64,000 bases of DNA from Casuarina equisetifolia (lineage: Eukaryota; Streptophyta; Magnoliopsida; Fagales; Casuarinaceae), in contig CM052355.1 of NCBI GenBank assembly GCA_028551475.1, positions 13,223,043 through 13,287,042 of the forward strand, in the 5' to 3' direction. Below, in pieces: positions 10,499 through 23,600 of this stretch; the first letter of the stretch is position 1, and each line of letters starts with the position of its first letter. A model generated the notes under the pieces. It made no database searches and was not told where the DNA came from. It saw nothing but the letters and a program-made list of their open reading frames with translations. The position numbers were made by a program, and so were the translations under genes.

Positions 10499-13134
10499 TC
10501 AAACTATGAGGAACCAGAACTCCAACAGAAACAAAATCCAGGTAATGGCCCCCATACTCAGTGGTCGAGAACTTGAGGAACCAACATCAGTGACGCCCAC
10601 AAGGAACCTACAATCACCAACAGAAGGGTCTAGGAAAGTAACCATGCCAAGCCCATCAAAATCACAGCTCCGCGAATTTTGCATTTGCAGCTGATAGTAA
10701 CTGTTGAATGCGTATGAGATATTTCCCTTTACTCCAATGCCATTACAAGATCCCCCATAGTTAAGTGTGGTGCAATCGGCAACACTACAGGCAAGTCTCA
10801 TATGGTTCGTCACAGCATCCAAATTTGTAGATGGATTTGCCACACACCATCTAGATGGAAGATACTGAACATTCCTTGCATTCTTTAGCAATCTGTTGCC
10901 CAAACCAAGGTTTAATGGATATTTAGCTTGGCCATCAAAGGAGAAAATACCCCAATGTCTCTCAAAGGCGCCTGGAAGTGTGCTCTTTGCACCTTCATCT
11001 AGCAGACTGAAGAGATAAATATCCATGGGTGGAACACCTGGCCTCAGTGGAGTTCCTTTGTTGCTTAGAACATGATTTATTAGCCCTTGATTGAATACCC
11101 TTGCAGCAGTGACATTTGCACCAAGGGCTCCATCTGTAGGCCAACCAACCTCCCCAATAACTATAGGCATTTGGCCATAACCTATTTTGCTGAGTGCTGC
11201 AATTAAAGTGTCAAAATTTCCATCAAATGCATTGGAGTAGACATTTGATCCATCTGTAACAGCATGGGTAGTGCCCTCAAAGAATGCATAGTCTTGTGGG
11301 AAATCTGAGTTCCCATAGAGGCTCAGAAATGGATAGATATTGACTACAAACGGGGAACCATTTGAGTTGAGGAATGAAACAAGTTGTGTGATAATTTGGG
11401 CCAGTTCAGGTCGGAATGCACCTTGAGAAGGAAGATCAGCCTCATAGGCATCAGCGTTGCAAGGGACCACCAACTTTACAGATCCAGCAAGATTTGCTTT
11501 GGCCAAGGACTGTTGTATGTTGAGCAGTGCAGGCATGACATATGACAGATATTGACCTGAGTAACTAGTAAGGAAGGGCTCATTTCCTACTGCAACATAC
11601 CTGTCATGACAAGATAACGAATGAATCGTTGAAAATTTGAACTTCTAATAGATATAGAAATTACAATATTTATTCTTAGACGTGTTAGCGATTTTCTATG
11701 CATGGATACACATTAAATATTATCAACACGTCTAACACTCCAAAAAATGTTTAATGTAGTAATTTTTATTCCCCAATAACATCTGCTACCACTTAGCTTT
11801 TATCAAGGAGAGTAGAGAACTCCTATTGAAGAGCTCAGATCTAGTAGGTTTCCTGATGAAAGGGATTCAGAATAGGCTTTAATCACAGAGACAGGAAAAT
11901 ATGGGAATATCTAAATTGAGGACTATTTATGTCTCTAGCTTCTGAGGATGGTCAGACATAGCAAAAAAGACCACAAGTATCGATACATTATGCAACAGAG
12001 TTTATGAAAGACTATTAATTTTGTGCTATCGATTTCACGACCGAAATTGAGATGACACTGGCTTGTTTAATGGCGTTTTATATCGTAGATTATAAGAAAG
12101 CACCATTTGAGCATTTCAAATTTCATAGCTACAGCTACAAATACTACGAATACTATAACCCAATCCCAAAAGATTAAGGGTGAGCAAGCTTTTGATATTC
12201 AGAGATCAGCTGCGTCAGGACTACCAGAAGTCCAATCTGCATGAGAAGACAGAATAAAGACGGCTACTTAAAGTGATGAGATATACCAATTGGACTAATC
12301 AATGGAAAATCTTATTGTTTACGGGAGAATAACAACACGGAATAGTTTTACTTTTAAGTAACATCTTAAATTTAAATTTCAGACCATCCCTGCTCAAATG
12401 CTATGATACACGGATGGAATAGATCGTGGAAACAGATAATATGAAATTAGCATAATCCTGGACGAAAAGGTCAAAGAGACTTGATGACAATGTGTGGACT
12501 CGTAATAGAATTCAGTGCTCGATAGTAACAGGTACAGGTAAAGGTCAATGTCCTTTTACTTGGTTCCTACCAAATACTGGTTTGTGCTTCACTAAGGTGA
12601 GTCGATCATCCCACGTCTGAGAACGAAAAAAACAAAGGAAATAAGATCCAAAAATTAATCTTTTTTCCCCTCTCAATGTTTCTGAACGATCAGACAGGAC
12701 CCCGAAGAAAAAGAAGTAATAGAACTGATGAGAAAACCAGAAACCGGTGTAAGAAGAGTGCGATACCTGATATCTGCACCACCTTTACCCACATATGCGG
12801 ACACGTTCTGGCGAACCCACAGATCAGAGGCCACAGTGGATGAGCTCAAGGCAGCCAGCATCTCGTTGGGAATACCAACCATAACCTGAATCCCAGACCC
12901 CATGAGAGCCCTCAATACATCTGGCTCTGCTTCAAAAAGTTTCACTTTTGATATCTTGTTTTGCTTCAGGAGATCCACCACGGTGGAAGGCTTCAGCTTG
13001 TGGAATGAAATGGTTCCCCAGTTCACCCCAATGGCCGATTCCGCCTTCAGATATGAGCTCGCAATAAGCACCAGAGAAAGCAGAGCTGCTGCAGCAAATC
13101 TGACCCTGGGCTCCAGCATCTTTGGCCGATTCAT
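10499..13134 (-). CDS. GH17 glucan endo-1,3-beta-glucosidase with X8 domain and GPI-type tail
   Basis: Two exons, complement of 12767-13134 and 10499-11600, separated by a 1.17-kb GT-AG intron, encode 489 aa. A secretory signal peptide ends at about residue 34, just before AIGVNWG, the canonical start of a plant GH17 barrel. The catalytic acid/base is E130 in VAVGNEP and the nucleophile is E273 in IGEVGWPTDG. An X8/CBM43 domain begins at about residue 374 (WCVANP) and keeps six spaced cysteines. A Ser-rich linker and a hydrophobic C-terminus (about 474-489) match a GPI-anchor signal. The enzyme would hydrolyse or remodel beta-1,3-glucan (callose) at the cell surface or plasmodesmata. The intron after the GADIR codon, just before VAVGNEP, is at the position usual for the family. 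Confidence 0.95.
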
Positions 13135-16042
13135 TCATTCATACGTTTAAGGTTATTTGAAGCTGCGTCTCAGAGTACTGCTCCCCTTGGCCCAGAGAAG
13201 GAACAAGAACGCTTGCTTTCTGTCCCGTAATGAAGTTGAAGCGGGCGAAGAAGCAGGTACCACTGAAGAGCAGTGTGGGGCGTGGGCAACCACTGAGGAC
13301 GAGTAAAGTAGAAGAAAACCCCAGAGAGAGTGTCATTGTCAGTAATTAATTTATTAATTAAGAGATAGTGTTGAAAGACGACAACGCCCTCCCGGAGAGG
13401 TCGGTGCCAATGGCTACCCATCACCTGTTTCAAAGACCAATGCGCGTACGACGTGACCCGCCATCATCCTATTCAGTAGAGATAAAAAGGTAATGCCTTT
13501 GGCATGAAAATATCAGCCCAATCAAAGTGTATTAAGGGCAAAACACAAAACCCTGAAATAATGGTAGCAGCACGGTGTCGTTATCATTCATGAGCGACTC
13601 ATTTTTGTCAGGTAGCGGCCGACATTCATGTGCAGTTTTGGAAGACGGGCGCACCTGTCCGCTGCATCTCGAGTGTGGGCCGAGGGGGGTGCGGCAGAGG
13701 GTCTAAAATCTCCGGCGCTACGTGTTACGTTGCATTCCGTACCTTGTCTATTTCCAACCACAACGTTAACATTGTCTACAAAACGATAACGAGTTTATCA
13801 GACAATGCTTTGAACCGTAAGTGCTAAGGTTTGACAAGGGGGCCTTCTCTTTTTCTGTTTCATACTCGAAGAATTAGAAAAGTTTCCTAATCGCCATGAT
13901 TAAAGTTTTCGTGGAAGTTGCGTTACTTGCACAGCTCTAATGATTTCATGGGTCATGCGAGCAGGAGGTTTATATACACAGAAGACGCCTGGAGCGTGAC
14001 AAAACAACATTTGAATGACTTATTCATGCGCTAACAAGTGTATTTCCAACAGTCTCTGCACATCTGATGGTTATCATTATCTTATTGGCAATAGAGATTC
14101 TTTTGCCAGGAGCCCCATGATCCAAGGGAGACCATGCATAGACAGTCTTTCGACACGAAAGAGAAGGAACATGGTTCACCATGTCCCCATTTGGTTTGTT
14201 TAGTACCTGGCAGCGCTCCTTTTGAGTCCCTCTTGTCACCTGTTTACCATTAGACAATCTTTTGACCATGCATAGACAGTCTTTTGACACGAAAGACAAG
14301 TAACATGGTTCACAATGTCCTAAGTTGGTTTGTCTAGTACCCAAGTTCTGAAGGGAGTAAGTTGCCTCCCGGGCCATTGTTTTCCTCCAGGAGTCATCAT
14401 ATTCGTATTCCTAGGCAGATCGTGCTTTTACCTTTTTCTGTGCTCGCTGCCTATTTTGTTTGTTAGCTTATCTTTACACACCTTATGAGCATCTGAAGGC
14501 GGTGGCAGCCCCAAATTATTCCAGTTATCTTGTTGTGGAGTGGGATGTGAACAAGAAGGTGCCGATTCCAAGCAAGTTTATTTGTTTTGCTTCACCTGGC
14601 AAGCACCTAGACTGCAAAGTAAAGGACACTTTTAATTTATTCCATCCTCTGCTGATGTTTCGTTTTCGAAAGCACATGGTAAACGCCATACTAGATTCCC
14701 TACCATTTACAAAGCGGTAAAGCATCTGGTTACCCATCTTTTGAAAAGGGGTGCTCAAGATGATCAGCAATGTGCAGAAGATTATTTATAGCTAGAAACA
14801 AGGAAAGACCATTTGCAATTCATTGGAAAGCGATTTTACTTCGTGATTCCCCATTCAGAGGAACCTTTTGCTTTTTTAGTATATCTGTTTGTGGAAAGAA
14901 GCATTTGATTGGCAATTACACTGTTCCATATACCCAGGACAAACTTGTTTAGAACTCATCTCCACTCACCAGTCAAAACAGAGGGCCAGCATTTCCATTG
15001 CTGCTTTTGCACAAAGATACTCCTGTGACCGGGATTTGGCACAAAGTAGGGGGTATGAGGGGTCCCGGAATCCAACCCTGACATATCACCACTGGAGATA
15101 ATAATATCGATAGCTATCCTTGAAATCGAGAATATATGATCTTTTGCGAATGGTTGCCATGGCATTGTTCGTGCTAGGACTAGTAAAACAATTAAGTTTA
15201 GGTGCATGATCATAATATACTATAACAAATAAAAGAGCATCTACATAATTGTGTAAATTAAAGTTTCTTTCTTTAAATATATAAAGTATAGAAAACTTAC
15301 AAGCTGAGACACTTCAGTGAGAAAGCTCTCTTGGGGGGCTGGTTGGTGGTTTGAAAACCCCTTGAGTTTGGTTGCAGAAACTTATGGACTTTTCATGAGT
15401 GCTGCATAGATTCTAGGCAATAAGAGTATTTCATGAGATGTTACTTTATTGATGAGAGAAAAAATAAGAAAAAATCTATAAGAAGAGATTACTAGAGATC
15501 TAAAATCTTTTATTGATTTGAACCACTTTAAATTTACTGTATCTGTATTGTTTTATATTTGATTTATATGTAGATGATGATGTAATTTAATGAATCCTCA
15601 ATAATTTCTAACAATCAAAGAACTTGTAAGGGATTCGAGACACCCCTCACCTAATAAATTACCAATTCCCCACCCCCACTCCCACCCCTCATAAATTTAA
15701 AAATAAAAAATAAAAAACAGTTCATAGCAAGACATACACAAATTGTAACCAGCTTATTATTAGGATAAGAAAAAACATCATAGCACTTCGCTTGCCTTTT
15801 TTCATGCCATACTTACAGCAATCAAATCCTGCCACAACAGCCCTACACTATACTCATCTGACTCCGATATAATTACCTTCCTGCTATTGCCTTTATTGCT
15901 GCCAAAACTTAAAATATCACCTACAGTAATCTGAAAGTCTGGACCCATAAAAGTATTTTGTTTTAGCTCTACCCGTAATCATATATGAAATAGCAGACGG
16001 TATGTGAGACGCTCTTCATGGAGAACTGCCTGGGTTCCATGT
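13135..16042. other. Intergenic region between the GH17 and PFK2 genes
   Basis: About 13,135-13,400 should be the GH17 promoter and leader. No gene is supportable in the rest. It contains an imperfect 78-bp direct duplication (14130-14207 and 14264-14341) and AT-rich DNA at 15,200-15,750. The PFK2 3' UTR is expected at about 15,800-16,042. Confidence 0.45.
14130..14341. repeat. 78-bp direct duplication
   Basis: Two copies, 14130-14207 and 14264-14341, both begin gaccatgcatagacagtctt and end tagtacc. They have equal length with a handful of substitutions and are 134 bp apart start to start. The 56 bases between them are not part of the repeat. Confidence 0.85.
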
Positions 16043-18664
16043 CTAGTTCCTCTCAAAATCAGGCTGGTTAGTGACAGATCTGACCCATGCCCATTTGTGG
16101 TCTTTTACGTCAACTTCATTCTTAGCCTGTGCAACCTCCTCCAATGGTATATAGGCATAGCTTCCATTTATAGGACCAGCAACAATTCCGGTGTGCCCTG
16201 CCATAACCCCATGAATTGCCGAGTGTGCTAGAAGGGTACAATAAAGGTTATCCGTAGCATTTGCAGGAACTGCGCGTATCATGTATGTTGGATCTATGTA
16301 CTTCACCGTGAACAACTCATCCGGATGGGTTCTTTTCCACCAACTGTTTAGCTCTGACTTCAGCCACCCACCAACGTCTAAGAAGACCGGGTTGCCAGAT
16401 TCATCCCTCTCCTCCTTCTGTGCATCAGTCCTTGGTATCATATCTTGTCCAGCTCCCTCAGCAACAACTAGCACGACATGCCCATTCTCCATCAACTGCT
16501 GCTCCAGAAATTCAAACAGCCCTCCTTTTCCTTCCAAGTAAAACTTAGTCTCAGGAATCAAGCAGCAGTCAACATCACGGCTGCTCAAGGTTGCTTGAAG
16601 AGCAATGTGCCCTGTGCTACGACCCATTAGCTTCACTAGGCCTATTCCATTAACTGCACTCTGAGCTTCCACATGAGCTGCACTGATTGCTTGCTGTGCC
16701 ATTTCCACTGCCGTCTGAAATCCAAATGATCTGTCAATGATCCCAATATCATTGTCTACCGTTTTGGGGATTCCAACAACTGCAATATTCAATTTCCTAC
16801 GACGAATTTCATCAAATATCTTCACAGCACCCCTCATCGTGCCATCTCCACCTATGATATACAGCTGTTGAACATATGGGGGAAGATCAAACAGAGGAAT
16901 CCCGTTAAAATTTTTGATACAATTAAGAATACTTTAGCTGCAAAAACCGATCATCATTGGCAGTTGAATATCTGCCTCATGTACAAGAAAATAAATTTTA
17001 ACTTAATGAATGACTATAAATTTGAAAGGAATACAAATAATCCTGGAATGGTGGTAAGAATTGTATGGAAAAACTCCAAACACCTTGACTGGATCTAGGT
17101 TCCTTCTAAACTATTGGACCTTCTAGTTTAAACACAATTTGGAACACTTGAGTGTAGGTTCTTGCTTTAACCAGGCTCTAGAATCATTAATTTCTCCTCA
17201 TTTGTTCTTCTCTTGCTAATGACAAATTTTCCTCGATATTTCTTTCTGCAAAGCGCCCTCAACTCCTGTAATTTTATAACAATGACCACACATTATGCCT
17301 TTTATCCACCAAGGCCCAGTACCTTTTCAGTGACATTTCAAGTGATAAAACCGTTCACAACAGATGACTTTTTCACTGTCAAGCCTCGTGAGGGGTGTTT
17401 TACACATTGCATAAAGGAATCAATGTTAGGAAAAAAGATACGGATGTCTCGACATTGAAGAAATTATGATGACTCGAACAATCATACAAACGGCTGTTGG
17501 GCAGTGGCAGCAGCAGGCGCCTGCAGAGATTTAATGTTAGGTCCTTCAATATCTAAGGACACTTGATTCATCATTTGAGTGGTTTAAAAGATCGAGAAAA
17601 AAGAATAAGTTTACCTAAGCCCCGTAGACTATTCCATAAAGCAACGGCCAACTTTAGTATGTTGCCGAATTCCTAGATTCTCTAAGTGCTACTTCAATTT
17701 GAAGTCTCAAGTAGGGGTTCTACTGTTTTGCCACAATCTAGGTCATTTCAATCCTAAACCTCTCCCAGTTTGTGTTCATTAACAACTAGAAAACCTGGGA
17801 TATTTGAGAAATATACATAAGTAAACATCAGAGATAAGCTGGCTTCAATATCTCAATCAATTTGAGCAAGACCAAAGCCTTTTCCAAGGTAACAGATGCA
17901 ATAAAGAAACCAGAGTTCCATGAATTTCAGAGGATCTAGAGAAGCACATACAATCCAAGCTGAGAACTCAATTGATCATCTCTAATGTAAAACCGAAGTT
18001 AAGAACTTCAACGCAAATTACGTGTCAGGGCGTATCAGAGTAGAAGGAGAGACGAAACCTGGTTATATCCACGTTCCTGGATAGCATCAACAATCTTGTG
18101 AAGGTCAAAACCGCCCCTCGAGGTCTCAAGCACAGATCCACCCTTCTTGTGCCAGTCGTCGACCAGCTTGGGATTCAGCTTCACTGGCTCAGTGGAATAG
18201 AAGCCCCTGTACCCAGCCTTCACTCCGAATATCTGACGCAAGCCGTAGAGGTCCCAGAGGCCCACGACCAGCTCCCTGATGACAGTGTTCATACCTGGGC
18301 AGAGGCCACCGCACGAAACGATGGCAGCTCGGATTCGAGGCGGGTCGAAGTAGATTCGGGGGCGCGGGCCGGCTCGCTGGTAGGCGCAGGATTGAGGGGG
18401 AGAGGAACCATCGTAGAGGATGTGACGGAGGACAACGTCAGTATGGGTGACGTAGAAGCCATCGGAAGGGTGGTAGAATGGATTGTAGTCCAGAGGGTTT
18501 GGGTGGGTCTGTAGGTCAGGGAGGTAATCAGTGAGGTGGGGTAGTTTCACTACAGAGAACCTCAAAGCCCTGTTGGCCTTATCGTTGTCGGCGTTGGAAA
18601 GATTGCATTCCGCTGCGTGGGACGCTGCAGTGAGGTTGGTGGCTTCTGGGTATGAAACGGCCAT
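16043..18664 (-). CDS. PFK2: ATP-dependent 6-phosphofructokinase, PFK2 type
   Basis: Two exons, complement of 18059-18664 and 16043-16864, with one 1.19-kb GT-AG intron, encode 475 aa. The first committed step of glycolysis is expected: ATP plus fructose 6-phosphate to fructose 1,6-bisphosphate. Motifs: GGLCPGMN at 119-126, GGDGT at 207-211 directly after the splice junction (the ATP-type glycine motif of plant PFKs), catalytic PKTVDND at 235-241, LMGRSTGH, AEGAGQD and the C-terminal RSVTNQPDF. From memory of the Arabidopsis proteins the match is closest to PFK2, including the NPFYHPSDGFY start region and the short C-terminus. There is no obvious plastid transit peptide, so a cytosolic enzyme is likely. 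Confidence 0.95.
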
Positions 18665-19244
18665 GGCTGCTCCTCTTCTTCCTACCGCAGAGACGAAGCG
18701 AGATTCAGAGAGGCGCGTGAGCCGCGCTTCGAAGTTGAGCAGTTTTTGTTACATAGGCGGTCGCTCTACATCGGTGACACACTGGTACTGGTACAAGGTT
18801 GCAGGAGGGCGACACGTTGCGGGGCCGAGGGGAGTGGGAACCGTTTGAAATGGGCCTACTTTTAAAAGACCAAAGCAACTTCGTTTGCTCTTACAGGGAG
18901 CCATTTCAAGCAGGATTGGGAAATTCTAACCCTCAGATTTGAGATCCGACGGAGTTGAATAAGTATGTTGTAAAATTAAAAAAGAGAAAATTTCAAAAAA
19001 AAAAAAAAAAAAAAAGCATCTTTTACTTCTATGACAACAATAGTGTTATTTTTCATGCATGATGAATTTGCCAAAAAGGAGCCACTCCTAATGACCCCTG
19101 GCTACATACATCCTTTTTACAACTTGATGATTAGGGAAAATAAAACAACCAAGATGAGTAAATCTTGCAGAAGAAACTCTCTACTACTAAAGGCGATATC
19201 CACATTTGACCTTTAGCGTGCCATGAATAAGTGTTTCCCAGCTC
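18665..19244. other. Intergenic region between PFK2 and the HMA gene
   Basis: It holds the PFK2 promoter and leader, a 21-base A-run at 18995-19015, and the likely 3' UTR of the HMA gene. No other gene is seen. Confidence 0.5.
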
Positions 19245-19931
19245 CTAGCTTGATTTCACCGCTTCTACACTGACGATATCGGTGTGCCCGACCTTCTTCC
19301 TCAGTCTCGTAGCTAGGTTTACAGCATCAACTCCATCTCCAATCACCTCCACCTTATCTTTGTTCGCTCCCAGTCCCACATAGCTCACGCCTGCATTGCA
19401 AATGAAGCCTATTTAATTAATAGGAGTCTAAACTATAACATATTTCATGATGCTCAAGCTTTTAACCTTGTGGTCCAGAAAGACAGACAATTAATTTAAT
19501 TAATGAAAAGCAGAAAGTGATGCAATAATCACTGCAAGCTGGCGCTAGGAAGAACCCATGACTAGAATTTTTTTGTACACTGTGACTCTTTCATGAGCCA
19601 AGGCTTCACATGGCTACGCAAAGTTAATTAATATGAGCCATAAAAACAGGCCCAAAAAAATAGGAGTTTTACGCCGTAAGAGGCCAAGCTCTGCGCAGTT
19701 GCACCATTTGAAGATCTAAACAGCGTGTTTGAAAAGCAGATAATACTAACCATTTGCTTCAGAGACAACCTGGAGTGCCTTGCTTTGACATTTTTTGCAG
19801 TTCATCTGCAACTTCATCACAATCTTTTGCTGCGAATCAGACCAGGGAAGGTGTCACGAGATACAGAATATGCTTATGAATGAACCCAAAAGAACAAACA
19901 ATATCCGCTTGCTTGCAAATGATACCTTCAT
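19245..19931 (-). CDS. Single-domain heavy-metal-associated (HMA/HPP) protein, 76 aa
   Basis: Three exons, complement of 19926-19931, 19751-19829 and 19245-19390. The first coding exon is only ATG AAG. The product is one HMA ferredoxin-like fold (beta-alpha-beta-beta-alpha-beta) with an intact metal motif M11-N-C13-K-K-C16. It ends VKSS without a CaaX prenylation box, so it belongs with the HPP rather than the HIPP class. The exon pattern (MK, then a QKIV... exon, then a GVSYVGLG... exon) is usual for plant HMA genes of the kind fused as decoys in some rice immune receptors. A role in metal binding or chaperoning is expected from the family, but many of these domains have lost both cysteines; here they are kept. 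A TATA-like TTTATAAG lies upstream at about 20037-20044. Confidence 0.88.
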
Positions 19932-20036
19932 ATTGATGACTCTTATTGTTCGTCCTCTCCAACAGCCAACGAAGAAGAACACACAATTCTGCTCGGAGAA
20001 CTAACTCTTCTGAAGAAAGAGGAGGGAAGAGCTCGC

Positions 20037-20101
20037 CTTATAAAGAACTCCAACCTCCTCCTTTAAGGAAACCATTCACATTGACTTCCTATGGCGGTCA
20101 A
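20037..20101 (-). promoter_or_regulatory. TATA-like box and nearby W-box-like motifs of the HMA gene
   Basis: Read on the minus strand, TTTATAAG at about 20037-20044 lies about 105 bp upstream of the ATG. Further upstream are two TTGAC-core motifs: TTGACC on - at 20096-20101 and TTGACT on + at 20081-20086. W-box function is inferred from the motif only. Confidence 0.35.
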
Positions 20102-20559
20102 CAAGTCATGAGAACAGACAACATTTTCCTTGCGGAGCACGTGACAATCTGGTTCTAGAAACTTTCCCCGGTGTTTCCTTCGGCCTTCTGCCTTGGTCTT
20201 CGTCTCCGAGCCGCGTCCATACCGCGTAAACGAAAATCTCTGGCCATGGACAGTGCCATTGAAGTTTCACAATATTTTTTAAAAAAAAAAAAAACGCTTC
20301 CCAAGGCCCAGAAGACTCGTTGAACTTCTTTTGGTCTTAATTTGAATAGCCGGACTGTCAAGTTCTTTTACAGATTTCACGGGATAGAGGGGTCCGCTAC
20401 CGATCTGTTCATACAATCATTTTTTTGTTGCTGATCAGTTCGCAAGACTAGGCAGCAAAGAAGACTTAATAGCTTCATTCTACACAGGCACCCACAGAGT
20501 GGTGCACATTTAGAATGTAGTTTTGTATAACTGGCGGCCACCCGGTGTTCACTTCAAGT

Positions 20560-20603
20560 TTTCCTAGTATTCATCCGTGTGAACACGGATGTTTCCTAGT
20601 ATT
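20560..20603. repeat. Perfect 9-bp inverted repeat nested in a 12-bp direct repeat
   Basis: CATCCGTGT (20572-20580) and ACACGGATG (20583-20591) are exact reverse complements with a 2-base loop. Each side is flanked by an identical TTTCCTAGTATT (20560-20571 and 20592-20603). Confidence 0.8.
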
Positions 20604-23600
20604 GGTTGACGACTTCTTTGAGTTGACTAGATAGTACTTGAGACTTGCCCGTCAAGCAAGTTCTATTCACTAAAAATAATTTGGAACACAAAAATATCAA
20701 ACTGCTGCTCCCATGCGTATGTTTGGTTCCACCAAACGATTGAACGAACAGTCCTTAACTGAAAGATGCATAATAGGTGGGGTTTATTTCTATTAAGACT
20801 ACTTTTTTTTATATTTTTCACAAATGAAAAAAAAAACACCATTAAAAACCATTTTTACCACCAAATTAAATGCATTCCTTTTCATGAAAATTTGCTAGGT
20901 GGCTATTTAACACACATTTAAATTGGTAACAGATATCAAATCTTCGTCCGTAAGCATATTTTATGCGTAGTGAAGTTTTCCATTTGCATGAATTTATTCA
21001 TTAAATCAACCTATTCAAGCAATATATTTGTATTTTATTTTTCCATGTTACATTTTTTAGTAAATAAAATTATTTGTTATTTAATTATTTAAGGTGAAAT
21101 AGAGATATTGTTGATTTTCAACATGAACTTAAACAAGAAAATTTTTTTTTTCCAGTATCAGGTTGGAAGTACGAACAAAATGTTAGAGTTCTTTACATTT
21201 AAGCAAATGCAACTAAATATGTTATCCTTCTTAATGGGTTTAACTGATTTAATTGTTGAAATTTTTCGTCATCGTAAAAAAGAAAATAAATAATATTTCC
21301 TTATTCCAAAGAGGTAGGGCTATATGTATTATTTTATCTACAAAATACATATAGAATTCTTTGAGAAAATCTTTTGAATGCTTTAAGCATTGTCCAACTT
21401 TAGGCCAACTAGTTGTGTCGTATTTCTTAGTCTAGATGATATATAAAGTAGGATCTCTTTACAGGCTACGTTAACTATCTGAATTTCTTTCATCACTTCC
21501 AATAAATCTGACTTTAATACGGTTGTTCTGTAGCTTAAAGGGGAATAAAGAGCACTATAATAATAAAAAGATTAGTAGTTTATACATGACTATATGTATC
21601 TCTTTACCTATTAACCTATATTTTTCTCTTCTTCTTCCTGCATTTCTTTTCTTTTCTTTTTCAGCCTATAAAACCTACATATTATATAAAATGAAAAAGT
21701 AGAGCCTAACAGGATGGCAGCTTTTACAAACACCTAAGAAAAGACCAGATTTTTTTTTGGTACCAAGTTGGTTGACATTTTTTTCCCTCATACCCACATT
21801 ATACGTAAGAACACATACTATCCCGGAGCCCTTTTTTCATTTTTTTTTTCCCATCTTGATTACCAGACCACAGGAAAGCTCGAATGCTGAAGAACCCATA
21901 ATCATATTTGAGGCTTGAGTTAATATTTAGCAAAATAGGGACCACAATTCCAGAGAAATCAATTTTTTTAGATTTAGAACATTGTTGTCCCTTAAGTCTA
22001 GGTTTAAGCATTATTGGCACTTAACTGAAAAAAATTACAAATCAAGCTGGATAAATATATAAAAGAATACCCAGTTTATATACATGTACAAGGAAATTAA
22101 ACGAAAAGTTGTTTGAGATGATATATGCTTAAACAGTATTACTAGCTCATAAATTATAAACTAAAGTCTGCAATAGCACTCCTATTTGAGATATGTGCTC
22201 CGTATCACTAGTGCATAATATGTTGACAGAAAAAGAAAGTGGTTCATTTCGTTGCCCCCAAATTTGACAAAATACATTGCATTGAAGAAGAACAACTAGT
22301 GCATTACCAAGTCTTCGTCAATCTAAATAAATAGAGTGACTTTTCTAAGTACTTATTTTACTCTTGGCGTGACTATTAGGGGCTGAATTTCTTCTGTCTC
22401 TGTTAGAAAAGGTTGTAAACGCCTCTGGATTGGAGGGAAGAGTTGTTATCGAGATGGGATTTTGCATGTCCACGATCAAGTCTAGCACTAGAATTCGCAG
22501 CAGCACTTTGCTTTTGGGTCTGTATAATCTTAAGCTTTTTGGTAAGGCCATGTGAATGGATGGGTATAGAATTCCGCTTTTACCAAGGCCAGAATGCCAT
22601 TGGTTGCTTTTCGCCCCTCCTTTGGACTATTCGTTTAACTTGACTCATAAAGCATGGAATTATTGGGTTTTGCATCATAGCCATACGCACGAGCCTAAGT
22701 GGAGACTATTCTTAATTGGTTTCCCTTGACTAAATCTTTGATCAGTCGCTGCTTTCTTCCAGGTTCCCATCTCCTCTCAGCTTGTGGGGTCGATGGGACC
22801 CGTCGGGCATGGTGTGATGGGGATGTCCTGTCTTTGGACAAGAAAGGTTGAAAGATGGGCGCAGTTTGGCAAGAACCTTGGGGTGCTCCATTACAGAAGA
22901 GCATGGATAAGCCTCCAGGAAGATGGATGGATGGATGCATCAAGCCGTGGGGCAATACTCCCTCAGCACCCCCCAACTGGTCCACTATGTGTCGCAGAAA
23001 CTGCTTTGTCTTTGTTTTTATTTTGCAGCTCTCCTGATCGCAATGCCTGGTCAAACTTGGCAACCGAAGCCAGTCTAAAGTACATGAACAATGACGGGTG
23101 TACACGGGTCTTAGAATTTGAAATAGTTTTGCGGTGAGTCCGACAAGAATGAGTCCCTTTTATTGAAAGGGCAAGGATAATATGTTCGTTAAAACCGAAA
23201 GCCACACTTGCACAAACAATTCATTAAGACACAACAAGAAAAGAACTCGCAACAAATGCTCCAAGCCCCTTGGTTGGCAATAACAACAGGTCCGGCTGCC
23301 GCTGTTCTTGTGCAAAAACCAACTTCGAGGTGGAATTGACCGGAGGGTATGAGTCCTTGTCACTGCTTGCAGAGATTTAATCACGAAGCTAGGCCAGCAC
23401 CAGCACCAGCACCCTGCACTAAAAGGAGTATTTCACAGCCACACATCACTGAGATCTAGAAACACTGCCAAAAACTTCTCCATGAGGTACCATCCCTTGG
23501 TTCTACGCTTATGAATGGCATTGAGAAACCCGGCTTAATTGCAGCCAAATCAGCCTTTCCCCGCGACTCCTCCTCAACTGAATATTAATGTGTCCACAAA

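Noticed and set aside
13630..13827. 65-codon frame between the GH17 and PFK2 genes
   Set aside because: No start context, no homology and no splice partners.
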